From NCBI GenBank assembly GCA_900549185.1, contig URNM01000021.1, positions 1 to 18,748 of the forward strand: a DNA stretch of 18,748 nt, in the 5' to 3' direction. Below are positions 1 to 6,859 of the stretch, one piece after another. Source of the stretch: an uncultured Collinsella sp. (GTDB lineage Bacteria > Actinomycetota > Coriobacteriia > Coriobacteriales > Coriobacteriaceae). The translations under genes were made by a program, and so were the position numbers. The notes beneath the pieces are model-generated. The model did not search any database, was not told the origin of the DNA, and saw nothing but the letters and a program-made list of their open reading frames with translations. Numbering within the stretch: position 1 is the first letter of the stretch; every line of letters begins with the position of its first letter.

Positions 1-46
1 AGATCGCTCAGTGTCTCGTGGGCTCGGAGATGTGTATAAGAGACAG
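1..46 (+). other. Sequencing adapter remnant (Nextera read-2 end), not genomic
   Basis: Bases 13-46 equal the Nextera transposase read-2 adapter, ending in the 19-base mosaic end AGATGTGTATAAGAGACAG at 28-46. Bases 5-12 (CGCTCAGT) sit where the 8-base i7 index belongs, and bases 1-4 (AGAT) fit the end of the P7 oligonucleotide. Genomic sequence therefore starts at about base 47. The adapter happens to be open in frame with the first gene and would give that protein a false N-terminus reading MGSEMCIRDS. Confidence 0.97.
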
Positions 47-632
47 CATCTACACCGCCATCTCCGCGCTTCGCCATGCTGGATACGAAATTGAGTACAA
101 ACGCGGCGTGGGCTACAAACTTCTTACCCGCCCGCTCACCGACGAAGAGATCATCCGGCTCCACGGTATGGTCATGCGCAACCGCTCCACGCCTATCGCT
201 ATCCGCAAGAGCATGGCGCAGCACTTAGTTGCCATGGCGAGTGCCGACGTTCGCGGCTACCTCGATACACCCGAACCCGTTCCAAGCGCAGGCAGCAAGG
301 CTACCAAGGCAACACGCACGCCCATCAAGCGCATCGACACGTGCGAGCTCGTCGAGCAGGCCATCGACCACGGAACCACGGTGAGTTTTGATATTTCGAG
401 CGTCACGACACGCGGCGAAACCGAAGCAGCACGGATGACACTCCGTCCCTTTGCCATCAGGCAACGCGATGGCATCTCGTATCTGCTGGGAACGGTCTAC
501 GACGCCCGAGGCACCGACGATACGCTGCGCACCGTCGAGATCGCCCGTATGAGAAACGTCAGCACGCGCCTGCTCGACGGCAAGAAGCTCTTCGCCGCCC
601 TGGACGAGGACGACGCCTCCTCCGCCGCATAA
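47..632 (+). CDS. HTH/WYL-type transcriptional regulator, 5'-truncated by the contig end
   Basis: This is a partial gene; the first complete genomic codon is ATC at 48 and the frame closes with TAA at 630-632. The first about 35 residues (IYTAISALRHAGYEIEYKRG and then VGYKLL) look like the recognition helix and wing of a BirA/DeoR-like winged helix. After a variable, basic linker, the second half (about residues 110-185 of the visible part) has a WYL-like pattern: beta strands, RPFAIRQRDGISYLLGTVYD, then a TLRTVEIARM stretch resembling the R-x-F-x-L-x-R-I region. WYL regulators bind DNA and sense an effector through the C-terminal domain. The target is unknown. The next gene is on the same strand, but 160 bp containing a promoter separate them, so control of the ABC importer is only a possibility. 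The start and the beginning of the HTH are missing. Confidence 0.75.
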
Positions 633-701
633 GACCCTCCGCCGCCCATTCGACTACCCGTACCGCCCATCCGATTCTGTATTAAAAAACCCGCCAGGCT
701 G

Positions 702-729
702 TTGTAAAAATGGACATCAGCGCTACTAT
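702..729 (+). promoter_or_regulatory. Predicted promoter of the ABC importer operon
   Basis: A TTGTAA box at 702-707 and a TACTAT box at 724-729 are separated by 16 bp, a good sigma-70-type match. The distance to the lipoprotein start codon at 793 leaves a leader of roughly 55-60 bases. Confidence 0.5.
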
Positions 730-734
730 AGTTC

Positions 735-760
735 CACTTGCACTTTGTCCCAGTGCAGTG
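735..760 (+). promoter_or_regulatory. Inverted repeat just downstream of the ABC operon promoter, possible operator
   Basis: TGCACT (739-744) and AGTGCA (752-757) are a perfect inverted repeat around a 7-base centre. CAC (735-737) and GTG (758-760) extend it with one bulged base. It lies about 6-30 bp after the -10 box, where a repressor could block transcription or the leader RNA could fold. I see no T-box features, so the tryptophan T-box control known for some relatives of this transporter is not supported here. Confidence 0.4.
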
Positions 761-792
761 TTTCCAGCCATTTTTATACTGGGGGTAATGAT

Positions 793-1773
793 ATGAAGGA
801 CATCACCATCAGCCGCAGGAGCCTTCTGGTCTCCGCCGGCCTGCTCGCGCTCGCCCCGCTCGCCGGATGCGGCGGCAACTCTGGTTCCGGCTCTGCTGCA
901 GCCGGTTCCGACTACACCATCGGCGTTCTGCAGCTCACCGAGCACTCCGCACTCGATGCCGCCAACGACGGCTTTGTCAAGGCCATCAAGGAGAGCGGCC
1001 TTAAGGTCAAGATCGACCAGAAGAACGCCCAGAACGACCAGTCCACGTGTAAGTCCATTGCCGACAAGTTTGTGGGCGACAACGTCAACCTGATTTATGC
1101 CATCGCCACACCCGCCGCGCAGGCTGCCGCCGGCGCCACGGCCGATATCCCCATCGTGGGCTGTGCCATCACCGACTACGCCGCCTCCGGCCTGGTCCAG
1201 GACAACGACAAGCCCGGCACCAACGTCACGGGCGCTTCCGACCTCACCCCGGTCGCCGAGCAACTCGAGATGATGCAGAAGGTCCTGCCCGACGTAAAGA
1301 AGGTCGGCCTGCTCTACTGCACCGCCGAGTCCAACTCCGACGTCCAGATCAAGGCCGCCAAGAAGGAGCTCGACAAGCTGGGCCTCGAGTACACCGATTT
1401 CACCGTCTCGAGCTCCAACGAGATTCAGTCCGTCGTCGAGTCTGCCGTGGGCAAGGTCGACGCGCTGTACTCCCCCACCGACAACACCATCGCCGCGGGT
1501 GCCTCGCAGGTCGGCCAGATCTGCAAGGAAAACAAGCTTCCCTTCGTGACTGGCGAGGAGGGTATGTGCATGGCCGGCGGCCTGTTCACCCTCTCCATCA
1601 ACTATGAGGACCTGGGCTACGCCGCGGGCGAGATGGCCGTTAAGATCCTGAAGGGCGAGGCCAAGCCCGAAGACATGCCAATCAAGCACCTCTCGAGCAA
1701 GGACCTGGTCGTCGTCAAGAATGACGAGATGGCCGAGGCCCTGGGCATCGACCTTTCCGCTCTGGACGCGTAA
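793..1773 (+). CDS. ABC transporter substrate-binding lipoprotein (COG2984/TrpX type)
   Basis: This 326-residue protein is the extracytoplasmic solute receptor of an ABC importer. The N-terminus has a twin-arginine-like SRRSLL (7-12), a hydrophobic stretch and a lipobox LAGC with the lipidated Cys at residue 26, followed by a Gly/Ser-rich tether. The rest has the two-lobed ABC_sub_bind pattern: YTIGVLQLTEHSALDAANDG at the start of the mature domain, then repeated Rossmann-like strands and a late GGLFTLSINYEDLGYAAGEM segment typical of COG2984. An in-frame ATG at 745 exists, but the start at 793 is preferred because GGGGGT lies 7 bases upstream and the signal sequence begins there. The permease and ATPase genes follow. 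Members of this family include tryptophan and tyrosine transporters, but the substrate cannot be read from the sequence. Confidence 0.9.
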   Translation: MKDITISRRSLLVSAGLLALAPLAGCGGNSGSGSAAAGSDYTIGVLQLTEHSALDAANDGFVKAIKESGLKVKIDQKNAQNDQSTCKSIADKFVGDNVNLIYAIATPAAQAAAGATADIPIVGCAITDYAASGLVQDNDKPGTNVTGASDLTPVAEQLEMMQKVLPDVKKVGLLYCTAESNSDVQIKAAKKELDKLGLEYTDFTVSSSNEIQSVVESAVGKVDALYSPTDNTIAAGASQVGQICKENKLPFVTGEEGMCMAGGLFTLSINYEDLGYAAGEMAVKILKGEAKPEDMPIKHLSSKDLVVVKNDEMAEALGIDLSALDA

Positions 1774-1840
1774 TGCCATACGCGGCATGCGTCTAGAGCC
1801 CGTGCTCGCGCTTTAGCCGCGTTATTCAATATCTGAGCCA

Positions 1841-1880
1841 CAGGGGCGGGCGCTGTAGACCGGCGTCCGCCCTGCTTGTT
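1841..1880 (+). terminator. Intra-operon stem-loop, possible attenuating terminator
   Basis: CAGGGGCGGGCGC (1841-1853) can pair with GCGTCCGCCCTG (1863-1874), giving about 12 bp with one bulged G and one G-U pair, followed by the U-containing CTTGTTT. It sits between the lipoprotein gene and the permease gene. Such hairpins often protect the upstream mRNA or stop most transcripts, so that the binding protein is made in excess over the membrane parts. Confidence 0.5.
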
Positions 1881-1976
1881 TCAGGTAAAACAAAACGTCT
1901 GTCCGTAACTCTTCTATGCATTGTTACCGCTATTATGGTGAATCACGTGTCCACCCTATCCTAGGAGGTATGAAGC

Positions 1977-2900
1977 ATGCTCATTGCATTGCAGGGCGCC
2001 GTTTCGCAGGGCGTCCTCTGGGGCATTATGGTGCTTGGCGTGTTTATCACGTTCCGCCTGCTCGACATTCCCGATATGACCTGCGACGGCAGCTTTGCCC
2101 TCGGCGGCTGCGTCTGCGCTGTGCTCATCGTCAATAACAACGTCGACCCGCTGTTCGCCGTGCTGGCCGGTATGTGCGCCGGCGCCATCGCGGGCGCCGT
2201 CACGGGCATTTTGACCACCGTCTTTGAGATTCCTGCGATCCTCGCCGGAATCCTCACCCAGATCAGCCTGTGGTCCATCAACCTGCGCATCATGGGCAAG
2301 TCCAATACGCCCATTCTTGCCAAAGGCACCGTGTTCTCGGCCGTCAGCAATATGACCGGTCTGCCGCAGTCCACCGTTGCCATCATCTTGGGCATCCTGC
2401 TCGCCGTGGCTATCGTTGCCATCCTGTATTGGTTCTTTGGCACCGAGATCGGCTCGGCGCTGCGAGCCACCGGCAACAACGAGTACATGATCCGCGCTCT
2501 GGGCGTCAACACCAACTCCACCAAGATGATCGCCCTCGTGCTCTCCAACGCCCTCATCGGCCTTTCGGGCGCGCTCATCTGCCAGAGCCAAAAGTATGCC
2601 GACATTGGTATGGGCACCGGTGCCATCGTTATCGGTCTTGCCGCCATTGTTATCGGCGAGGTGCTCGGCCGTCTGCTGCCCGGCGGCCTCACGCAGTTTA
2701 GCGTCCGTCTTGCCTCCGCCGTCTTTGGCTCCGTGGTGTACTTCCTTATCCGCGCCATCGTGCTGCAGTTGGGCATGGACGCCAACGACATGAAGCTGCT
2801 CTCCGCCGTAATTGTCGCTGTGGCCCTGTGCGTGCCCGTGGTTTGGGAGCGCTATAAGCTCCGCAGCTCCTACACGAAGGGGGATGAGGCAGATGCTTAA
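1977..2900 (+). CDS. ABC transporter permease (COG4120 type)
   Basis: This 307-residue, very hydrophobic protein is the membrane channel of the importer. It starts with MLIALQGAVSQGVLWGIMVL and shows about eight hydrophobic segments broken by short charged loops. The region GSALRATGNNEYMIRALGVN (about 160-180) is the cytoplasmic coupling loop seen in branched-chain-amino-acid-type permeases, which contacts the ATPase. The early LDIPDMTCDGSFALGG segment is typical of COG4120. AGGAGG at 1963-1968 stands 8 bases before the ATG. An ATG at 1970 is closer to the Shine-Dalgarno but out of frame. The gene overlaps the ATPase gene by 8 bases, so the two are translationally coupled. Confidence 0.92.
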   Translation: MLIALQGAVSQGVLWGIMVLGVFITFRLLDIPDMTCDGSFALGGCVCAVLIVNNNVDPLFAVLAGMCAGAIAGAVTGILTTVFEIPAILAGILTQISLWSINLRIMGKSNTPILAKGTVFSAVSNMTGLPQSTVAIILGILLAVAIVAILYWFFGTEIGSALRATGNNEYMIRALGVNTNSTKMIALVLSNALIGLSGALICQSQKYADIGMGTGAIVIGLAAIVIGEVLGRLLPGGLTQFSVRLASAVFGSVVYFLIRAIVLQLGMDANDMKLLSAVIVAVALCVPVVWERYKLRSSYTKGDEADA

Positions 2901-3687
2901 GCTCTCGCACGTCAAGAAGACCTTTAACAAGGGCACCGTCACCGAGAAGCGCGCGCTCACCGGCGTCGACCTCACCCTGAATGACGGCGACTTTGTAACC
3001 GTGATCGGCGGCAACGGCGCCGGCAAGTCCACGCTGCTCAACATGATCGCCGGCGTGTACCCGCTCGATTCGGGCGTTATTGAGCTCGACGGCACCGACA
3101 TCTCGCGCCTGAGCGAGTCGCAGCGCGCCAAGTACCTGGGCCGCGTGTTTCAGGACCCCATGCGCGGTACCGCTGCCGACATGCAGATTGCCGAGAACCT
3201 GGCCCTCGCCAAGCGTCGCGGCCAGCGTCGCGGCCTTTCGTGGGGCGTCACCAAGGCCGAGAAAGATGAGTACGTTGAGCTGCTCAAGCGCCTGGACCTT
3301 GGTCTGGACACGCGTCTCAACGCCAAGGTCGGCCTGCTCTCGGGCGGCCAGCGCCAGGCACTCACCCTGCTGATGGCCACGCTCACCAGGCCGCGCCTGC
3401 TGCTGCTCGACGAGCACACGGCGGCCCTCGACCCCAAGACGGCCTCTAAGGTGCTCAACCTGACCGAGGAGATCGTCGACGAGAACCACCTGACCACGCT
3501 CATGGTCACGCACAACATGAACGACGCCATCCGTCTGGGCAACCGTCTGATCATGATGCACGAAGGCCACGTGATCTACGACGTGGCGGGCGATGAGAAG
3601 AAGTCGCTAACCGTAGCCGACCTGCTACAGAAGTTCGAGGAGGTCTCGGGCGGCGAGCTCGCCAACGACCGCATGCTGCTGAGCTAA
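2893..3687 (+). CDS. ABC transporter ATP-binding protein (COG1101 type)
   Basis: This 264-residue ATPase powers the importer. Visible motifs are Walker A GGNGAGKST (39-47), Q-loop Gln87 in RVFQDP, signature LSGGQRQ (149-155), Walker B LLLLDE (169-174), D-loop AALD (177-180) and the switch His in VTHN. The open frame reaches upstream to 2812, but ATG 2893 is chosen because AAGGGGG (2877-2883) is 9 bases upstream and homologous ATPases begin with a short strand before the A-loop. The residue after the catalytic Glu is His (DEHTAALD) rather than the common Pro, as in several members of this subfamily. The start lies within the last codons of the permease gene. Confidence 0.93.
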   Translation: MLKLSHVKKTFNKGTVTEKRALTGVDLTLNDGDFVTVIGGNGAGKSTLLNMIAGVYPLDSGVIELDGTDISRLSESQRAKYLGRVFQDPMRGTAADMQIAENLALAKRRGQRRGLSWGVTKAEKDEYVELLKRLDLGLDTRLNAKVGLLSGGQRQALTLLMATLTRPRLLLLDEHTAALDPKTASKVLNLTEEIVDENHLTTLMVTHNMNDAIRLGNRLIMMHEGHVIYDVAGDEKKSLTVADLLQKFEEVSGGELANDRMLLS

Positions 3688-3726
3688 AACCTGCCAAAAA
3701 GGGACAGGTTTATTTTGGTAGGTTTT
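3686..3726 (+). repeat. Palindromic repeat over the stop codon of the ATPase gene (family member 1)
   Basis: AAAACCTGCCAAAA (3686-3699) pairs with TTTTGGTAGGTTTT (3713-3726) over 14 positions with one G-T pair. The loop AGGGACAGGTTTA is the GGGACAG core shared with the elements at 6766 and 9482. It begins inside the TAA stop codon. Its T-rich right end could aid termination, but the hairpin at 3742 is the stronger terminator. Confidence 0.65.
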
Positions 3727-3741
3727 ATCTGCGCAAACGTC

Positions 3742-3784
3742 AAAACCGCCGCAAAGGGGCAGACGCCCTTGCGGCGGTTTTCGC
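3742..3784 (+). terminator. Rho-independent terminator of the ABC importer operon
   Basis: AAAACCGCCGCAA (3742-3754) pairs with TTGCGGCGGTTTT (3769-3781). GGGC and GCCC extend the stem towards a short loop, with one or two bulged bases. The arm ends in TTTT on the plus strand and, being symmetric, also on the minus strand. Confidence 0.85.
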
Positions 3785-3845
3785 ATATTATGTCGATAAT
3801 CCGATATTCAACCAGACATTCTGGCTAAGGACTAAGGAAACTGCC

Positions 3846-5870
3846 ATGAAAAGACTCCCCCGCCTTGCGTTAGCCGCCGCGTTGTTTGCCGGCGCGCTCG
3901 CAGGCATCCCAAGCCTCGCTTTCGCGGGGAACCTGCCCGCCGCTATTGACGGCTCCGTGGCCGTCATGCACACCAACGACATCCACGGCAGCTACAAGTA
4001 CAGCTACAACGCAAGCAAGGGCACCGGCACTGTGGGCTTTGACGGACTGGCGGTTCTCTATAGCGCCCAAAACAGCGCCCCCGATCTTTTGCTCGATGCG
4101 GGCGACACCTTCCACGGACAGTCCTTCGCCACCATGAGCGAGGGCAAGAGCATCGCCGAGCTCATGGACACCTTCTACGCCGACGGCTACGACGCGACCA
4201 CGCCAGGCAACCACGACTGGAGCTACGGCGCGGACAAACTCCGCGCCATGACCGGCTACAGCACCACCGGCACGCCCTTCGCCATGCTCTGCGCGAACGC
4301 GAAGTCTAAGAGCGGCGTATGGAGCTCGAGCATCACGAAGACGCTCGATCGCACCTGGGAGGATAGCGAAGATCACTCCACATTCGACTACAAAATCAAG
4401 GTCGGCGTCGTGGGTGCCATGGATGAGTCGCTGGGATCCTCGCTGCGCGCGGACCTGGTCGCGGGTACGTCATTCTCGAGTGCCGCGAACGCCATCAATG
4501 CCGAGGCAGAGCAGCTGCGCAAGGAGGGCTGCGATGTTGTTGTGTGTATCGCGCACACGCTCGACGCCAAGGCCTTTGCCACGCGGCTCCGTGGCGTCGA
4601 TGCCCTTATCGCAGGCCACGAGCACATCAACCTTAACGAGAAGGTGACGGGAGCCGACGGCAAGACGATCCACGTTGTCGAGGCAGGCAGCGCCTTTGCC
4701 GAGGTGGGGCTGCTTTCCATTCCGTACAAGTACAACACGAATTACACCGAGACGACCGACGATGACACGGTCACGGCCCCTGCAGACGGCAGCGACGAGA
4801 AGCTCTACACCGCCAAGAACGTCAACGACCTTTTGGCAGACCCCGACAAGGGCTCCGACTACCAAAGCTGCCTTGAAGACGTCCGCAACAAGATCAAGCC
4901 GCTCGACGAGGCCTTTGAAAACGAATCGAACAAGGTGCTCGGCACATCCACCACCAACTATTTCTACGGCGAGGACGCCGCAGGCACGCATGGTTGGGAA
5001 ATGGTGCGCACCACTGATTTCCGCCCCAGCAAGGAGGGCGACACCACCAAGGCCCAGACCATCGGCCACGTGATTTGCGGCTCTTATCTTGCCCTGACGG
5101 GCGCGGACCTCGCTATCGAAAACGCTGGCGGCATCCGCGGCGGCATCGCGGCGGGCAACGTGACCGCTGGCAACGTCATCGCCATCTCGCCCTACGGCAA
5201 CACCGTGGAGACCTGGACCATGACCGGCGCGGACTTCCTCGCAGCGCTCGAGCACTCGCTACAAATCAGCGACGATTGCAACGACAGCTACGAGCTTCAG
5301 CAGGCTTATGTGGCGGCCGGTCACACCGAGCAGGAGGCGCAAGACAAGTACAAGTGGCGCGATGACTCTGGCAGCGTTCTCTCCTTTGGCGGCATCAACG
5401 TGACGATTGATTGGACGCAGCCCGAAGGCAAGCGCATTGTGAGTGCCACACTCACCAAAGACGGCAGCACGCTCGACCCCGCCAAGACCTATACCGTCGC
5501 CACCAACAACTACATCATTACCAACACGACCGACTTTCCCACCTTCGCAAACGCCACCAAGCACACCGAGTGGGGTACCTGCGAGTCAGCGCTAAGGTCG
5601 TTGATCGGGCAGAACAGCTGGGAGAGCAAGATGGCCTCGCTCGCGGGCACCATCAGCTTTGGCTCCGCTGCCGTGGACCCCACGCCCACACCGGCCCCGA
5701 CGCCTAAGCCCTCGCCTAAGACGGACACGACGACCACGATGGTCATCACCAAGAAGACGACCGGTAAGCTCGCCGCAACGGGAGACCGCACGCTGGCAGT
5801 AGTTGGCGCGTGCCTTATCGGCGGCATCATCGTCATCATGCTCGGCATTATCTGGAAGCGTCGACGCTAA
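3846..5870 (+). CDS. Secreted bifunctional 5'-nucleotidase/metallophosphatase with LAATG wall-sorting signal
   Basis: This 674-residue UshA-type enzyme removes phosphate from nucleotides outside the membrane. Residues 1-27 are a signal peptide (cut after AFA). The metallophosphatase domain shows HTNDIHG (42-48), AGDTFHGQ (85-92), GNHD (121-124), His237 in CIAHT and GHEH (257-260), the expected two-metal site. The C-terminal nucleotidase domain shows NAGGIRGG (426-433, with the conserved Arg) and SPYGN, with an insert of about 40 residues after the SLQ helix. A Pro/Thr-rich stalk follows, then LAATG (642-646), a hydrophobic helix and a WKRRR tail. This is a sortase signal of the LAXTG kind used by class E sortases, so the enzyme is probably fixed to the cell wall. 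AAGGA at 3834-3838 supports the start. The natural substrate (AMP, UDP-sugars or other) is not decided by the sequence. Confidence 0.93.
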   Translation: MKRLPRLALAAALFAGALAGIPSLAFAGNLPAAIDGSVAVMHTNDIHGSYKYSYNASKGTGTVGFDGLAVLYSAQNSAPDLLLDAGDTFHGQSFATMSEGKSIAELMDTFYADGYDATTPGNHDWSYGADKLRAMTGYSTTGTPFAMLCANAKSKSGVWSSSITKTLDRTWEDSEDHSTFDYKIKVGVVGAMDESLGSSLRADLVAGTSFSSAANAINAEAEQLRKEGCDVVVCIAHTLDAKAFATRLRGVDALIAGHEHINLNEKVTGADGKTIHVVEAGSAFAEVGLLSIPYKYNTNYTETTDDDTVTAPADGSDEKLYTAKNVNDLLADPDKGSDYQSCLEDVRNKIKPLDEAFENESNKVLGTSTTNYFYGEDAAGTHGWEMVRTTDFRPSKEGDTTKAQTIGHVICGSYLALTGADLAIENAGGIRGGIAAGNVTAGNVIAISPYGNTVETWTMTGADFLAALEHSLQISDDCNDSYELQQAYVAAGHTEQEAQDKYKWRDDSGSVLSFGGINVTIDWTQPEGKRIVSATLTKDGSTLDPAKTYTVATNNYIITNTTDFPTFANATKHTEWGTCESALRSLIGQNSWESKMASLAGTISFGSAAVDPTPTPAPTPKPSPKTDTTTTMVITKKTTGKLAATGDRTLAVVGACLIGGIIVIMLGIIWKRRR

Positions 5871-5921
5871 GCTACACCGCCGGGCCTTGCAGCCCCGCCG
5901 CGTAAACCTTATATCGAGCAC

Positions 5922-5957
5922 AGAAGCCCGTCCGAATTTGATCGGACGGGCTTCTTG
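5922..5957 (+). terminator. Rho-independent terminator after the 5'-nucleotidase gene
   Basis: AGAAGCCCGTCCGA (5922-5935) pairs perfectly with TCGGACGGGCTTCT (5942-5955) over a 6-base loop, followed by T. It lies about 50 bases after the stop codon and just before the leader of the MscS gene. Confidence 0.88.
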
Positions 5958-5999
5958 GTGGGTATCATGGTTGGACGATCATAAGGAGGTTTTCCCTAC

Positions 6000-6767
6000 A
6001 TGGAATTGTTTGAGCCGATTCTTCATTTCTTTGAGCAACGGTGGGTCCACAACATCATCTGGGCCGTCATCTTGGCGATAGGCACCGCCGTCGCCGCCAA
6101 GGTCGTATCCAAGACCCTGAACCATCTGCTTAACCGAGACGATAACCCACTACCGGCATCGAGTATCTTCATCAACATCGCGCGCGCCGTCATCTGGATG
6201 ATCGGCGGCAGCTTTATCCTCGACAACTGTTTTGGCATTAATGCAAACGCCCTCGTCGCCGCTCTTGGCGTCGGCGGCATCGCTATCTCGCTCGGCTTTC
6301 AGGACACGCTGTCAAACCTTATCGGCGGCATGCAGGTGACCTTTATGGGCATCATCAAACCCGGCGACAATATCGAGGTCGGCGGCGTATCCGGCGTGGT
6401 CCAAGACATCACTTGGCGCCATACAACGATTGAGGATGCCTGTGGACAGACCATCATTGTGCCCAACTCCGACATCTCCAAGAACACGCTCGTGCACCTC
6501 ATGCCCTTTGGGCGTGTGGCTGTGCCCGTTGCCGTAAAGGACACGTCCAAGTGGGCCTCGCTCGACGCACTGGCAGACGAGCTGACCAGCGCCACCAAGG
6601 CCGCCGTGCTTCCCATCTCGGGCTTTAACAAGGAGCCCTACGTACTCTTTAGCGAAATCGGCGACTTTGGCATCAAAGGAAAGATCATCTTTATCGTCAG
6701 CGACGACAGCACTACTTTCACGGCAGCCGACGCCTGCATCCGCGCCATCGCCCCCATCATCGCCTAA
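6000..6767 (+). CDS. MscS-family small-conductance mechanosensitive channel
   Basis: This 255-residue membrane protein probably opens under membrane tension to release solutes after hypo-osmotic shock. Two N-terminal hydrophobic segments (about 18-35 and 55-78) are followed by the Gly/Ala-rich pore helix at 81-113, including NALVAALGVGGIAISLGFQD and SNLIGG, the hallmark of MscS TM3. The start of the beta domain reads KPGDNIEVGGVSGVVQDITW, also typical, and VPNSDISKNTL follows. Length and three-helix layout fit a minimal MscS. AAGGAGGT at 5983-5990 is a strong Shine-Dalgarno. The gene stands alone between terminators. A TATCAT box at 5963-5968 may be its -10, but no convincing -35 is seen. Confidence 0.93.
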   Translation: MELFEPILHFFEQRWVHNIIWAVILAIGTAVAAKVVSKTLNHLLNRDDNPLPASSIFINIARAVIWMIGGSFILDNCFGINANALVAALGVGGIAISLGFQDTLSNLIGGMQVTFMGIIKPGDNIEVGGVSGVVQDITWRHTTIEDACGQTIIVPNSDISKNTLVHLMPFGRVAVPVAVKDTSKWASLDALADELTSATKAAVLPISGFNKEPYVLFSEIGDFGIKGKIIFIVSDDSTTFTAADACIRAIAPIIA

Positions 6768-6805
6768 ACCACCGCAAAGGGGACAGGCATCTTTGTAGTG
6801 GTTTT
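6766..6805 (+). repeat. Palindromic repeat over the stop codon of the MscS gene (family member 2), terminator-like
   Basis: AAACCACCGCAAAG (6766-6779) pairs with CTTTGTAGTGGTTT (6791-6804), with one mismatch and one G-T pair, around a loop containing GGGACAGGCAT. The right arm ends in TTTT, so it can work as a terminator. Like members 1 and 3 it starts inside TAA. Confidence 0.7.
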
Positions 6806-6845
6806 CATTCGTGGTACCATGGTTCATATAGTTGTTTAAACGACT
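6793..6845 (+). promoter_or_regulatory. Predicted promoter and palindrome before the BMP-domain gene
   Basis: TTGTAG (6793-6798), inside the right arm of the preceding palindrome, and TACCAT (6815-6820) are 16 bp apart. Ten bases after the -10 is a near-perfect palindrome, AGTTGTTTAAACGACT (6830-6845), with the core GTTTAAAC. It overlaps the expected start of transcription and could be an operator. No regulator gene is adjacent. Confidence 0.4.
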
Positions 6846-6859
6846 AAGGGAGCAACATT

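Noticed and set aside
633..792. T-box leader before the possible amino-acid importer
   Set aside because: The leader is short and shows neither the T-box sequence nor a terminator.
682..3131. Long minus-strand frames (682-1788 and 1956-3131) antisense to the ABC genes
   Set aside because: The plus-strand genes have complete family motifs, and the antisense frames show no recognisable domain.
3812..3824. CCAGA/TCTGG repeat just before the nucleotidase ribosome site
   Set aside because: It has only 5-bp arms, which is likely by chance.
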